From: CAWAMD01 sp963783045
GTDB taxonomy: Bacteria > Actinomycetota > Nitriliruptoria > Nitriliruptorales > Nitriliruptoraceae
Direction: 5' to 3'
Assembly (NCBI GenBank): GCA_963783045.1
Contig: CAWAMD010000001.1
Location: 248,001 to 312,000, forward strand
DNA: 64,000 nt
Shown: positions 7,074-16,541 of the stretch, one piece after another
How the letters are laid out: the number at the start of each line of letters is the position of its first letter
How positions within the stretch are numbered: the stretch's first letter is position 1
Notes under the pieces: generated by a model
Seen by the model: the letters and a program-made list of their open reading frames with translations, nothing else
What the model was told of the DNA's origin: nothing
Database searches by the model: none
Translations under genes and position numbers: made by a program

Positions 7074-8306
7074 ATGAAGAACCACTGGACACGCCATGTC
7101 AGCGCCGCCGTAATCGTCGCAGCGGCGCTCGTTGCGGCACCGGCAACCGCTTTCGCGGATGGATGCAACGATTCCGACGGGGACGGCTACTACAACGTCG
7201 ACAACAGTGCGACTGGGAACTACAACCACGGGTCGGTCACGGCCGGCACGGTCCAGCACTGCTTGACCGACGCGAAGAACACAGCGGGAATCACCGGCGT
7301 CGAACTCGTCGAGGGCCAGACCTACCAGACGCTCCTGCCGATCACGATCCCGGGCTCGATTCACCTGATCGTTGAGGGGGTCGGGTCGTACAAATTAACG
7401 TCGGCAACCATCAAGGCTGCCGGGACGCAGTCGTCGCTGACCGGCGACGCGGTCATCAAGATGAACAACTACTCAAAGCTGCAGGGCGTCCGGGTCGACG
7501 CGAACTGGGTCGCCCGCAACGCCGTGAAGGCGTCCGGGACCACCGGCGCCACGATCGATGGCAACGGCCTGTTCCGGAGCCGCAAGGACGACAACGTCAG
7601 CGGCAATGCCGGGCTTCTCCTCGCCAACGGTTCGTCGTACCTGACGGTGTCGGATAACCACATCAAGTACGCCGGGACCGACCGCAACGAAGGCACCGGA
7701 AGCGCCTCGCAGGCTGGAGGCGTCTACGCCCACAGCGCCACAGACATGAACATCGACCGGAACACCATCGCCTACATCCAGTCGGCCGGCGTTAACGTCA
7801 CCGACGCCTATCGGGTCGACATCGAGAGCAACACAATCGTGGAGACCGGTCTGGCAAACAAGTCGGGTGTCGGCGGAGCCGCTGCGGATGGCATCACGTC
7901 GTACAGCCAGTCGTGCGGGTCCTGCGACCACGATATTGACATCATGTCGAACGAGGTCCGGGACTACGGCAACCACGGGATCCACTTCTCGGGCGAGGGG
8001 TTCTACCTCTACAACAACACCGTGGGCGCGCGGTCGTCGTGGGCCTTGGGGTTCCCGATCTCGGTCGCCGACCACCAGCCGTCGCCATACGACTGCACGA
8101 CCGACCCCGTCATGAACTTCAACAAGATCACTAGGGGCCGGGACAACGTCTACATCGCGGCGGGACGGAACCACCCCACGCACACCTCGTCGGGCAACCC
8201 AACGGGCTGGTCGATGTACGACAACAAGGACCAGTACGGGAACTCCATCCCGGGCCAGGATCTGACCGACGACATCAACAGCGCGGAGTACTACCACTGC
8301 GCCTGA
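7074..8306 (+). CDS. Secreted right-handed beta-helix protein
   Basis: A 410-residue exported protein. MKNHWTRHVSAAVIVAAALV followed by AAPATAFADG is a typical signal peptide with cleavage after AFA. The mature part is rich in Asn and Gly and shows repeating short strands typical of parallel beta-helix folds (NNYSKLQGVRVDANWVARNA, DGNGLFRSRKDDNVSGNAGL, NHIKYAG, NTIAYIQSAGVNVTDAYRVD, NEVRDYGNHGIHFSGEGFYL). Such proteins are commonly polysaccharide lyases or surface binding proteins; I see no specific catalytic motif. Base composition is lower in GC than neighbouring genes, consistent with recent acquisition. A strong terminator follows at 8321. Confidence 0.8.
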   Translation: MKNHWTRHVSAAVIVAAALVAAPATAFADGCNDSDGDGYYNVDNSATGNYNHGSVTAGTVQHCLTDAKNTAGITGVELVEGQTYQTLLPITIPGSIHLIVEGVGSYKLTSATIKAAGTQSSLTGDAVIKMNNYSKLQGVRVDANWVARNAVKASGTTGATIDGNGLFRSRKDDNVSGNAGLLLANGSSYLTVSDNHIKYAGTDRNEGTGSASQAGGVYAHSATDMNIDRNTIAYIQSAGVNVTDAYRVDIESNTIVETGLANKSGVGGAAADGITSYSQSCGSCDHDIDIMSNEVRDYGNHGIHFSGEGFYLYNNTVGARSSWALGFPISVADHQPSPYDCTTDPVMNFNKITRGRDNVYIAAGRNHPTHTSSGNPTGWSMYDNKDQYGNSIPGQDLTDDINSAEYYHCA

Positions 8307-8320
8307 GCCGGTAGTACGAC

Positions 8321-8350
8321 AAGGGGCCCCGCCAGGAGGCGGGGCCCCTT
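8321..8350. terminator. Bidirectional terminator between convergent genes
   Basis: AAGGGGCCCCGCC and GGCGGGGCCCCTT form a perfect 13-bp stem with an AGGA loop, flanked by A and T residues. It separates the rightward beta-helix gene from the leftward lipoprotein gene. Confidence 0.85.
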
Positions 8351-8355
8351 CGTGT

Positions 8356-8940
8356 CTAGGCCGTCGGCGCTGGCCGGCGTCGCGCCTCAACGTCGTCGGC
8401 GTAGCGGCGGTAACCCTCGGCGGTCCGGGCCTGCCAGTCGGCGACTTCGTCGTTTCCGTCGGCCCGTTCGTTCTGAGCGAACCGCTCGAACGCGCGGCCG
8501 AGGGCGCGGAGGTCGTCGGCGGTCCAAGTCTTGACGCTGCCGGAAGTCAGGCCGGGACACCAGGGGTGAACCTGGCCCCCCTCCTCGCCGACGCAGTCCG
8601 ACCAGTTGATGGTAATCGTCGCAATCTGGTCACGGTCGAGCTGGTCAACATCTGCGACCTCGTCCAGGACGAACCACTCGACGCAGACGTAGTTCCCGCG
8701 ATCATCGACCGGCTCGTCCTGGGCGCACCAGACGGTACCGCGATCCGGGTCGGGCTTCGGCGCCTCGCTCTTGGCCCGGAGCTGAGAAGCGGTCTTGGAG
8801 GGCGGGTCGACGGTTGGGGTGGCCGATGGCTCGGCCGGGGACGCGCTGGCGCTCGGACTGTCCTGGGCGATGGGCGCCGCCAGCGGCTGCGAACAAGCAG
8901 CACAGGCTGCGACGGCGGCAGCGATGAGGACTTTGCGCAC
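8356..8940 (-). CDS. Putative lipoprotein
   Basis: A 194-residue protein if started at the GTG at 8940, which has GGAAGGA five bases upstream and gives VRKVLIAAAVAACAACSQ, a lipoprotein signal with lipobox AAC. An in-frame ATG at 8964 is the alternative. A Ser/Pro/Thr-rich tether (SPSASASPAEPSATPTVDPP) follows the acylated Cys. The folded part has four cysteines (WCAQ, YVCVEWF, DCVGEE, WCPGL), probably two disulfides, and a helical tail (RAFERFAQNERADGNDEVAD). I recognise no family. Expected location is the outer face of the membrane. Confidence 0.72.
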   Translation of the reverse strand: MRKVLIAAAVAACAACSQPLAAPIAQDSPSASASPAEPSATPTVDPPSKTASQLRAKSEAPKPDPDRGTVWCAQDEPVDDRGNYVCVEWFVLDEVADVDQLDRDQIATITINWSDCVGEEGGQVHPWCPGLTSGSVKTWTADDLRALGRAFERFAQNERADGNDEVADWQARTAEGYRRYADDVEARRRPAPTA

Positions 8941-9551
8941 GGCGGTCCTTCCGTTAAGGGACATGACGGTACTTATTCGACGCGCGAGCTCCAGCACTTA
9001 CACCCGGCCGATACACGGGCACTTGGCGGTGGGGAGCGGGGCGAACCGTCGGGAGACCGGCGGCGGTGGTTGCGGCCATCACGCCATGCGCCTCCTGGGA
9101 CTGCCCGCGAGTGGTCACAGAATGGTCACAGAAGACCTGGCACAGCGTGAGATTCGTAGGGACTCGTAGGCCTACACGGATGTGTTTCCCCAGGTCAGCG
9201 GCATGGACTGGTCCGGCACGGTCACGGTGAGACACCCCGGGCCCGCCTCGAAAGCGGGTAGGCCCGCAAGGGTCTCGAGGGTTCAAATCCCTCTCCCTCC
9301 GCCACGTAGCCCCATGTCAAGGCAGGATTCGCGATAGCAGCGGCCGCCCGAACGCGGGCGGCGGATTGCTCAGCGATGACAAGCGAGGGCGCCGGGCGCA
9401 CCTGGCAGTTCGCTCATCGCGTTCCTCCACCCTCATGTCGCACCTGAGCCTCGTCGGTGGTGTGCCTGCCTCGTCGGTGCGAGCCTGGCAGCTCCTCCAT
9501 TTCTTGAACATTGGCGATACGCACTAGTGGCGATCCGCTATCTTCGGCCGT
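8941..9551. other. Intergenic region at the element boundary
   Basis: About 600 bases holding the tRNA-Ser remnant (9242-9304) and no supported protein gene. The rest contains no motif I can defend. Confidence 0.5.
9242..9304 (+). pseudogene. 3' half of tRNA-Ser(CGA), probable attachment-site scar
   Basis: The anticodon arm is intact: CCCGC, loop CTCGAAA with anticodon CGA, GCGGG. A long variable arm follows, then a T arm (GAGGG TTCAAAT CCCTC), a 3' acceptor strand (TCCCTCC), G73 and CCA. The complementary GGAGGGA 5' acceptor and the D arm are absent upstream, so this is not a functional tRNA. A 3' fragment is what remains at the distal end when an element integrates into a tRNA gene. Given its + orientation, the element would lie to the left. 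Bases 9247-9278 recur at 10328-10359. Confidence 0.8.
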
Positions 9552-10076
9552 GTGGCCGCGGATCGTTCTTCAGCAGGTGCGCTTCTGCGCGAGGCGCGGG
9601 TCAAGGCTGGGTTGACGCAGGCTGCGTTGGCTGAGCGGGCCAACATGACACAGAGCGTCATCAGTGCCTACGAGACCGGCCGCCGACAGCCTTCGCTGCA
9701 GATGTTGCAGCGGCTGGTGCGGGCAACGGGCGGCGAGTTGGAGGTGTCGGTTCGTCCAGTCGGGAACCGACCTGAGCCGATGGGAGGGGCGCTGGGGCGA
9801 ACGTTGCGTTGTCGCCGCTGCGAGATCGAGGAGGTCGCGGCGAAGCACGGGGTCACCAACCTGCGCGTGTTCGGCAGCGTGGCCCGTGGCGAGGACACCC
9901 GCGACAGCGACGTGGACCTCCTGGTCGACCTGCCGGACGGCTTCAGCCTGTTCTCGGTGGCACGGCTCCAGCGTGACCTGGAGGAGCTCATCGGCGCGCG
10001 GGTCGAGGTGGTCCCGGCTTCCGACCTCAAGCCGGGAGTCAGGGCCAACGTCGAGCGTGACCTGGTGTCGTTGTGA
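9552..10076 (+). CDS. XRE-nucleotidyltransferase (MNT) antitoxin
   Basis: A 174-residue fusion starting at the GTG at 9552. Residues 8-60 form an XRE helix-turn-helix (LLREARVKAGLTQAALAERA, SVISAYETGRRQPSLQMLQR). Residues 92-165 form a minimal nucleotidyltransferase with VFGSVARGEDTRDSDVDLLV, i.e. G-S-x2-R-G plus the D-x-D metal ligands. In HEPN/MNT modules the nucleotidyltransferase neutralises the HEPN RNase by adding nucleotides near its active site. The next gene is a HEPN protein, overlapping by GTGA. Fusion to an XRE domain would let the antitoxin autoregulate the operon. Confidence 0.85.
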   Translation: MAADRSSAGALLREARVKAGLTQAALAERANMTQSVISAYETGRRQPSLQMLQRLVRATGGELEVSVRPVGNRPEPMGGALGRTLRCRRCEIEEVAAKHGVTNLRVFGSVARGEDTRDSDVDLLVDLPDGFSLFSVARLQRDLEELIGARVEVVPASDLKPGVRANVERDLVSL

Positions 10077-10342
10077 CCCGGGGCGACCTGAGCGATGGCC
10101 TGGTGTTCGATGCCGTGCGAGTGCGGCTCATCGAGATCGGTGAGGCCGTCAAGGACATCGACACGGGGCTGCTCGAGAACGAACCCGACGTTCCCTGGAG
10201 CGAGATCGCCGGGATGCGCGACCGGCTCGCCCACCGCTACTTCGACACGTCGCACGCGATCCTGACGGCCACGGTCGAGAAGGACGTGCCAGAACTCGAA
10301 GCCGCAGTCGAGCGCCTGCAGGACATTCTCGAAAGCGGGTAG
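10073..10342 (+). CDS. Short HEPN (DUF86-type) toxin
   Basis: An 89-residue protein starting at the GTG at 10073 inside the stop of the antitoxin gene. It keeps the IGEAVK helix and the catalytic R-x4-H motif as RDRLAH followed by RYF. Family members are usually about 110-120 residues; here the first helix appears to be missing, so it may be truncated at the N terminus. The last codons and stop (ILESG*) lie in the tRNA-derived repeat at 10328-10359. Whether the shortened protein is still toxic cannot be told from sequence. Confidence 0.78.
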   Translation: MTRGDLSDGLVFDAVRVRLIEIGEAVKDIDTGLLENEPDVPWSEIAGMRDRLAHRYFDTSHAILTATVEKDVPELEAAVERLQDILESG

Positions 10343-10359
10343 GCCCGCGAGGGTCTCGA
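10328..10359 (+). repeat. Second copy of the tRNA-Ser core (direct repeat)
   Basis: This 32-base stretch equals 9247-9278 with one mismatch (G for A at 10349). It covers the anticodon loop, 3' anticodon stem and variable arm, but the T arm and acceptor strand do not follow. With the copy at 9247 it brackets 1.08 kb containing the toxin-antitoxin pair. Confidence 0.75.
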
Positions 10360-10455
10360 ACGTCCGCCCCGTTCCAACCGTCCGGTCGACCAGGCGTCCC
10401 TCCAGGACGGTCCGGCGCCGTTCCCAGCCGATCATCCCGGCCGGCCACGGTCCGA

Positions 10456-11349
10456 TCATGGACCGGTCCGGTCGTCGAGCCAGGCGGCGATCTCGTCTTG
10501 GAGACGTGCGTGGTCGGACACCATGGGGAAGTGGCCGATGCCCTCCAGCAGGACCAGGCGGGTCGACGCCCGGGCGCGCGTGGCGAGGGTTCGGGCCATC
10601 GTGGGCAGCGCGACGGGGTCGTCGGCGCCCCAAAGGATCAGGCACGGGGCGGGGTGGCGTTCGATCGCGCCGGTGAACCGCCCCTCGCGCGACTGACGTT
10701 CGCGGATGTACCGGATGATGCGTGGCATGAGGCGGTCGCCGTCGTCGTGGCGCATGAGCCGCCACTGGGCATCGAGCTCGCCGGGCGGCGGGGGAGAGTC
10801 CGGACCGAACACGTCGGTCAGACCTCGGTCGAGCATCCGCCGCGGAAGCCCGAACGGCAGCTGCGCGTCCGGGAGCAGCAGAAGCAGCCGCTGCCCGATA
10901 CGCAGGTCGGCCAGGTCGATGTAGATCGAACCGTTGGTCAGCACGCGCCGACGGACACGGAACGGCAGCTCGCCGTCGAGGTCCCGTGCCAGGAGCTCCC
11001 CGCCGATGGTGTCGCCCATGTCGTGGGTCACGAGGTCGATCTCGCCAACGCCCCGAGAGGCGACGAGGCTCTGGGCGAGATCGGCCTGTTCGCTGAGCCG
11101 GTACGGCTGGTCGGGCTTGGCGGACAGTCCGAAGCCGATGAAGTCCAGCGCGAGCACCCTCCGCCGGCGACGAAGCGGGGGGATGATGAAGCGCCAGTCG
11201 TACGACGAGGTCGGGAAGCCATGCAGCAGCAGGACCGGCGGCGCGGTCTCGTCGCCGGTCGGTGGAAGGTCGAGGGTGAACACGTCGTGCCCGCGCAGCG
11301 GCTCGATGCGCCCGCGGGCACGCCAGTCTGCGACGGGGTCGTGGTCCAC
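10456..11349 (-). CDS. Alpha/beta hydrolase, haloalkane dehalogenase/epoxide hydrolase-like
   Basis: A 297-residue protein starting at the GTG at 11349. The oxyanion-hole motif HGFPTSSYDW, the nucleophile elbow VTHDMGDTIGG with Asp as nucleophile, and a late GHFPMVSDH with the catalytic His place it with the Asp-nucleophile hydrolases. Proteins of this shape hydrolyse epoxides, haloalkanes or ester-like substrates; the sequence alone does not decide. Usual members read HDWG where this has HDMG. It is divergent from the acyl-ligase gene across about 155 bases, so the two may share control. No signal peptide, hence cytosolic. Confidence 0.8.
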   Translation of the reverse strand: MDHDPVADWRARGRIEPLRGHDVFTLDLPPTGDETAPPVLLLHGFPTSSYDWRFIIPPLRRRRRVLALDFIGFGLSAKPDQPYRLSEQADLAQSLVASRGVGEIDLVTHDMGDTIGGELLARDLDGELPFRVRRRVLTNGSIYIDLADLRIGQRLLLLLPDAQLPFGLPRRMLDRGLTDVFGPDSPPPPGELDAQWRLMRHDDGDRLMPRIIRYIRERQSREGRFTGAIERHPAPCLILWGADDPVALPTMARTLATRARASTRLVLLEGIGHFPMVSDHARLQDEIAAWLDDRTGP

Positions 11350-11504
11350 ACCGCCACCCTAGGTCGGCCAGACGGCAAGCTCGCCCCGTCGCCCGTCCGC
11401 GACACGCGTCCCGAAGCGGGCGGTGCCGCCGCGAAGCAGAACGAACGCGGCTCGGCTGTCAGGGGGTCTGTTAGCGTCCCGAGCCGAGGACGGGAGCGAC
11501 ACAC

Positions 11505-13079
11505 ATGAGCACCTCACCGGGCAGCGAGGTCGGTACCGACCAGACACTTCTCGACCGGGTGGCCCACTGGGCGCAGCAGCGCCCCGACGCCACCGCGGTC
11601 GAGTTCGACGGCCGCAGCCACACGTGGCGCGACTGGCACGAGCGGCTGCTCACGCTCGCGGGCGCGCTGTCGGCCGCCGGGGTCGGCGACGGGGACACGG
11701 TCGCGTTCGTCGACAAGAACCATCTCGGGTGCCTCGAGGTGACCCACGCGGCCGCGTCGCTCGGTGCCGCCAACGCCGTGCCGAACTGGCGGCTGGCGGA
11801 CGACGAGCTCGCGTACGTCCTGGCGGACGCCGGCCCGCGGATCGTGTTCGCCGGCGCCGAGTTCCGCGCCACGGTCGACCGTCTGCGCGGCCGGCTGCCG
11901 TCGGTCGAGCAGGTGATCACCGTCGGCGGTGACGACGACGGCTTCGAGCCGTTCCTCGCGGCGGGCGAGCCCCACACGCCCGCGGCCGTCTCGGCGGACA
12001 GCACGGCCCTGCTGCTGTACAGCTCCGGGACCACGGGGCGTCCCAAGGGCGTCGAGCTCACCCACCGGAACCTGCACGCGCACAGTCAGGCGGTGCTGGC
12101 GTCGCTTCCGTTCGTGGACGGGGACGTGCTGCTGGTCCCGATGCCCCTCTTCCACGTGGGCGGGACCTCGTTCGCGCTCGTGGGGATCCACGACGGCCGC
12201 AAGAGCGTGATCGCGCGGGAGGCCGACGCCCCCTCCCTGTTCGCGGGCATCAAGGCGGGCGCCAACGTGACGTTCGTCGTGCCGGCCGTGATCGGCGCCG
12301 TGCTGGGGGCGGGGGACCAGGCCGTCGCGGCGTTCTCGCGGCTGCGGCGGATCCTGTACGGCGCAGCGCCGATGCCGCTGCCGCTGCTCCGCCAGGCCCT
12401 GAAGGCGTGGCCGGACCTGGAGCTCGCCCAGGTCTACGGGATGACCGAGCTCGCCGGCGTGATCACCGTCCTTCGGCCCGAGGTGCACCGTGACCCCTCG
12501 CAGGTGGAGCGCATGGCGTCCGCCGGCACGCCCATCCCGGGGGTCGAGATGCGCATCGTCGACCCGCACGGCCTCGCGGACGTCGATCCCGGCGAGCTCG
12601 GCGAGCTGTGGTGGCGCTCGGAGCAGAGGACGCCGGGCTACTGGCGCAACGAGGAGGCGACCCGCGAGACGATCGTCGACGGCGGGTGGCTGCGCAGCGG
12701 CGACATCGGTCGGGTCGACGACGGCGGGTTCGTGTTCATCGAGGACCGGCTCAAGGACATGATCATCACCGGTGGCGAGAACGTGTACTCGCCCGAGGTC
12801 GAGCGGGTCCTGTTCGAGCATCCCAACGTCGCCGAGGTCGCGGTCATCGGCGTGCCCGACGACCGCTGGGGCGAGACGATCAAGGCGGTCGTCGTCCCCA
12901 TGCCCGGCGCCGAGACCGACGCGCAGACCCTCATCGACTACTGCCGGGAGCACCTCGCCCGGTTCAAGTGCCCGACGAGCGTCGACTTCGTCGACGAGCT
13001 GCCACGCAACCCGACCGGCAAGATCCTCAAGCGGACCCTGCGCCAGCCCTACTGGGAGATCCCGGAGCGCACGGTCTGA
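11505..13079 (+). CDS. AMP-dependent acyl-CoA synthetase/ligase
   Basis: A 524-residue member of the ANL superfamily. It has the phosphate-binding loop YSSGTTGRPKGVELTHRN, the YGMTELAGV adenine motif, SGDIGRVDDGGFVFIEDRLK with the hinge Asp/Lys region, and PRNPTGKILKR with the invariant C-terminal Lys. It activates a carboxylic acid as the acyl-adenylate and then thioesterifies it to CoA; the chain length is not decidable. Full length for the family, starting at ATG 11505. The genes for beta-oxidation enzymes are elsewhere in the window (35.8-39.2 kb). Confidence 0.9.
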   Translation: MSTSPGSEVGTDQTLLDRVAHWAQQRPDATAVEFDGRSHTWRDWHERLLTLAGALSAAGVGDGDTVAFVDKNHLGCLEVTHAAASLGAANAVPNWRLADDELAYVLADAGPRIVFAGAEFRATVDRLRGRLPSVEQVITVGGDDDGFEPFLAAGEPHTPAAVSADSTALLLYSSGTTGRPKGVELTHRNLHAHSQAVLASLPFVDGDVLLVPMPLFHVGGTSFALVGIHDGRKSVIAREADAPSLFAGIKAGANVTFVVPAVIGAVLGAGDQAVAAFSRLRRILYGAAPMPLPLLRQALKAWPDLELAQVYGMTELAGVITVLRPEVHRDPSQVERMASAGTPIPGVEMRIVDPHGLADVDPGELGELWWRSEQRTPGYWRNEEATRETIVDGGWLRSGDIGRVDDGGFVFIEDRLKDMIITGGENVYSPEVERVLFEHPNVAEVAVIGVPDDRWGETIKAVVVPMPGAETDAQTLIDYCREHLARFKCPTSVDFVDELPRNPTGKILKRTLRQPYWEIPERTV

Positions 13080-13124
13080 CCCCCGGCCCACGGCCGCGAC
13101 CCTTGCTGTGGTGACGCCGGCCGG

Positions 13125-15088
13125 TCACGACCGCGGGTAGAGACGGACCGCGTCGGTGTCGATGGTGACGAACCACGTCTGGGTGCCGCCGGGGCGGGCG
13201 ACGATCCGGCTCCCGGTCCCGCCGTCCGAGGGGCTCCACGGGTCCCGCGTCGGCTCGGTCGGGGTCAGCGTGCCGTCTTCAGCGACGGCGCCGTAGCCGC
13301 TGCGTCCCGTCCGCTCGTCGGCCAGTGCCGCACCGTCGACGATGAGGTGCATCCGCCGGTCGGCCGTCGTCGCGAGCGAGATCGCCCCGGCCGCCGGGCC
13401 GCCCGTCTCCGCCGCCACGACCGGCCACGAATGGTCGATGCCCTGGTCGGGCAGCACGAGGCGGAGCGTCTCGTCCTGCAGGGACAGCCGGTAGCGGACG
13501 CCGGCGCGGCTGCGGAAGGCGCTGACCGCCGTCACCGCACCGGTGGTCGGGGCCACCGACAGCAGCTCGTTGTTCGGCCCGAACCCGTACAGCAGCGTGC
13601 CGTCGTCGCCCTCGACGATTACGAGCCGGTTGGTGGTCACCTGGCTGAACGCGCCGTTGTGCAGCCGCAGCAGGGCGGTGGTGTCGTCGCCGGCGAACCG
13701 GGAGGTGACGATCGAGCCGTCGGCCAGCGCGATCGGGTGCTGCCACTGCACGTACTGGCCCTGGACGAGGTACCGGGCGGGTATGACGACCTGCCCGAGG
13801 TAGCGACCCGACGCGTCGAAGTGCGCGAACCGGACCTTGGCGCTGTCGAGGATCCACCACGTCCCGTCGGGCGCGACGGCCCCGTAGTCCGGCCCCCACT
13901 CGAGTCCTTCGCCGCCGGGCGAGGTTCCGAGCTGGCTCTCGGCGGGTCCGTAGGGGAGGACGATGGGCGGCCCCCAGCCGCCCGGCATGGTGGCGCGGTA
14001 GCGGTGCAGCGCGAACGTCGAGGCGGGGCCGGCGAGCTGCCGCGCGACGATGTCGGACACCACGGCGGTGCCACCGACGACGACGGTCCGCGTCGGATGC
14101 AGGCGGGTGAGCTCGTCGGCGACGACAGTCGGGATCCAGTCGGCAGCGACCGGCAGCATGGCCGCGTTCGCCATGCTGGCGACCAGGGGTCCGGCCATGA
14201 GGGCGTCGGCGAACGAGGTCCCCGACGCGACGTAGATCGTCGCGTCCGTCGGCGGCTCGTCCCACCGCAGCTGGGTCAGGGCGACCGCGGTCGCGAACCG
14301 ATCCGGCCCGGCGACCCTCGACACGTGGCCGGCGTAGGCCGTCAGTGCACGCTCGACCGCCGCGGAGATCACCGCGGTCCCGCCCACGACGACGATCCGG
14401 GCCGGGTGCAGCCGGGTGAGCTCGTCGGCGACCACCGTCGGGACGTGGTCGCGCTGGACGGGCAGCATGGCCGCGGCCGGCTGTGCTGGCGACCACCGGC
14501 CCGGCCATGAGCGCATCGGCGAACGAGGTCCCCGATGCGACGTAGATCGTCGCGTCCGTCGGCGGCTCGTCCCACCGCAGCTGGGTCAGGGCGACCGCCG
14601 TCGCGTAGCGGTCGGAACCCGCGATGCGTGTCACGTGGCCGGCGTAGGCCGTCAGCTGCACGCTCGACCGTCGCGGAGATCACCGCGGTCCCGCCCACGA
14701 CGACGATCCGGGTCGGGTGCAGCCGGGTGAGCTCGTCCGCCACCACGGTCGGGATCGAGGTCGACGTGACGGGCAGCATCGCGGCGTTCGCGGTGCTGGC
14801 GACCACCGGCCCGGCCATGAGCGCATCGGCGAACGAGGTCCCCGACGCGACGTAGATCGTCGCGTCCGTCGGCGGCTCGTCCCACCGCAGCTGGGTCAGC
14901 GCGACCGCCGTCGCGAACCGATCCGGCCCCGCGATGCGGGACACGGCCGGGGAGGCCACGGCCGGGGCCGCGGTCAGCGGGACCAGCAGCACGGCCGCCA
15001 CCACCGCGGCGGCACGGGCGACGAGGCCCGTGGACCGACTTCCGGCGGTCTCCCGCACACGGCGCCGCCGACTCACGGACGTTGGCAT
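13125..15088 (-). pseudogene. Secreted CWB2-repeat protein with propeller-like C-terminal domain, broken by two frameshifts
   Basis: From the ATG at 15088 the signal peptide region ends in AAPAVASPAVS. Three near-identical CWB2 repeats follow, each with RIAGPDRFATAVALTQLRWD, then ASGTSFADALMAGP and RIVVVGGTAVIS. The rest (about 300 residues) reads like a beta-propeller (ALADGSIVTSRFAGDDTTAL, VEGDDGTLLYGFGPNNELLS, IDTDAVRLYPRS). The frame changes near 14660 and near 14485. Comparison of the repeats shows why: CAGCTGCACG at 14657 versus CAGTGCACG in the copy at about 14345, an extra C. With both shifts repaired it is one protein of about 650 residues. Its partial resemblance to the gene at 919 suggests a family of wall-bound propellers. 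Confidence 0.78.
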
Positions 15089-15171
15089 GGCCCCTCGCTG
15101 CTCCCCGTGCGCTCGATCGGACGATCGAACGCCCCACGGGGCGCTGCCGCCAGAGGCATCCGGCCCGAACG

Positions 15172-16439
15172 TCAGCGGGCGGCGCCGGGGTGGGTCTCGC
15201 GCATCCGGACGACCACGTCGAACCCGGAGAGGGCCGTGACCACGGCGACGGCGACGATGGCGGTGGCCAGCGAGTACAGGTCGGCCAGCGCGCCGGCGAG
15301 CACCGCGCCGACCGCGAACCCGACGTCGCGCCACAGCCGGTAGACGCCGACGGCGGCGCCCCGCCAGACGGGGTGGGCGACGTCGCCGACGGCGGCGATG
15401 AGCGTCGGGTAGGCCATCGCGGTGCCGCCGCCGAGCATCGCGCTGCCGACGGCCCAGACCGCGACGGTGTGACCGGTGGCGATCACGAGCAGACCGACCG
15501 CCTGGATCAGCTGACCGCCGGCGATGAGCCACTTCCGACCGATCCGGTCGGACAGGATCCCGGTACCGAGCTGCCCGATGCCCCACACGGCCGGGGCGAT
15601 CGCGGTCAGCACCCCGATCGTGCCCACGTCGAGACCGGCACTGGCGAAGAACGGCGGGAACAGGCCCCAGGCCATGCCCTCGTTGAGGTTGTTGACGAGC
15701 CCGGCGCGGCTCGCCGTCGACAGGTCACGGTCGCGCCACGACGCGAGCGAGAACACCTGCCGGGCGGTCAGGTCACCCGCATGGCCGCGCTGGCCGACGA
15801 CGTGGTTCGCCGCCTCGTGCTCGACGTGGCCGGCCGTCTCACGCACGAACACGGCCGAGAGCCCCAGGCCGACGGCGGCGAACGCCAGCCCCAGCAGGAA
15901 CGGACCCGGCCGCAGACCGGACGCCTCGGCGATCGCGCCCGTGGCCCAGGCAGCGACCGCGACGGCGCCGTAGCCGGCCGCCTCGTTGAAGCCCATCGCG
16001 GTGCCGCGCCGCTGCGGGCCGACGAGGTCGATCTTCATGATGACCGTCGTCGACCAGGCCAGGCCCTGGTTCACGCCGAGCAGGACGTTCGCGACGATCA
16101 CCCAGCCCCACGACGGGGCCCAGATCAGCAGCAGCGGCACCGGCAGGGCGAACAGCCAGCCGGCGAGCAGCACCGGCTTGCGGCCGAACCGGTCGCCGAG
16201 CGTCCCGGCGAAGTAGTTCACGGCCGCCTTGGTCAGCCCGAACGCGACGATGAAGGTCAGCATCGCGCTGTAGCCGGTGATGCCGAACGCCGACTCGGCC
16301 AGCAGCGGCAGCACGGTGCGCTCCTGCCCGACCATCCCGCCGACCAGCGCGTTGACGGCGACGAGCAGCACGAACTGCGGCAGGTTCTCCCGCAGCCCCA
16401 GCCGGACCGTGCCGTTGGTGGCGGACCCGCGGTGGTCAT
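15172..16439 (-). CDS. Major facilitator superfamily transporter
   Basis: About 420 residues with twelve likely membrane helices. It has the MFS loop signature GDRFGRKPVLLAG between helices 2 and 3 and a repeat of it, SDRIGRKWLIAGG, in the second half. A large soluble loop (VEHEAANHVVGQRGHAGDLT) separates the halves. The best start is the ATG at 16439, but it is one frame off from the body. Removing one G near 16426 gives MTTASATNGTVRLGLRENLP, so a base is probably inserted here. The divergent neighbour is an ArsR-rhodanese regulator, and such pairs often export metalloids or sulfur compounds (inference). Substrate unknown. Confidence 0.8.
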
Positions 16440-16541
16440 GCGTCGACCTCCACGGGTCCGCCGTCGCGGAGATCGGCCACCCAGGCGCAGCTGCCCGGCT
16501 CCTCGGCCACGACCCGTCCGGCATCCACCACACGCTCTCTA

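Noticed and set aside
10328..10359. A second tRNA-Ser
   Set aside because: Only the anticodon loop to variable arm matches; T arm and both acceptor strands are missing.
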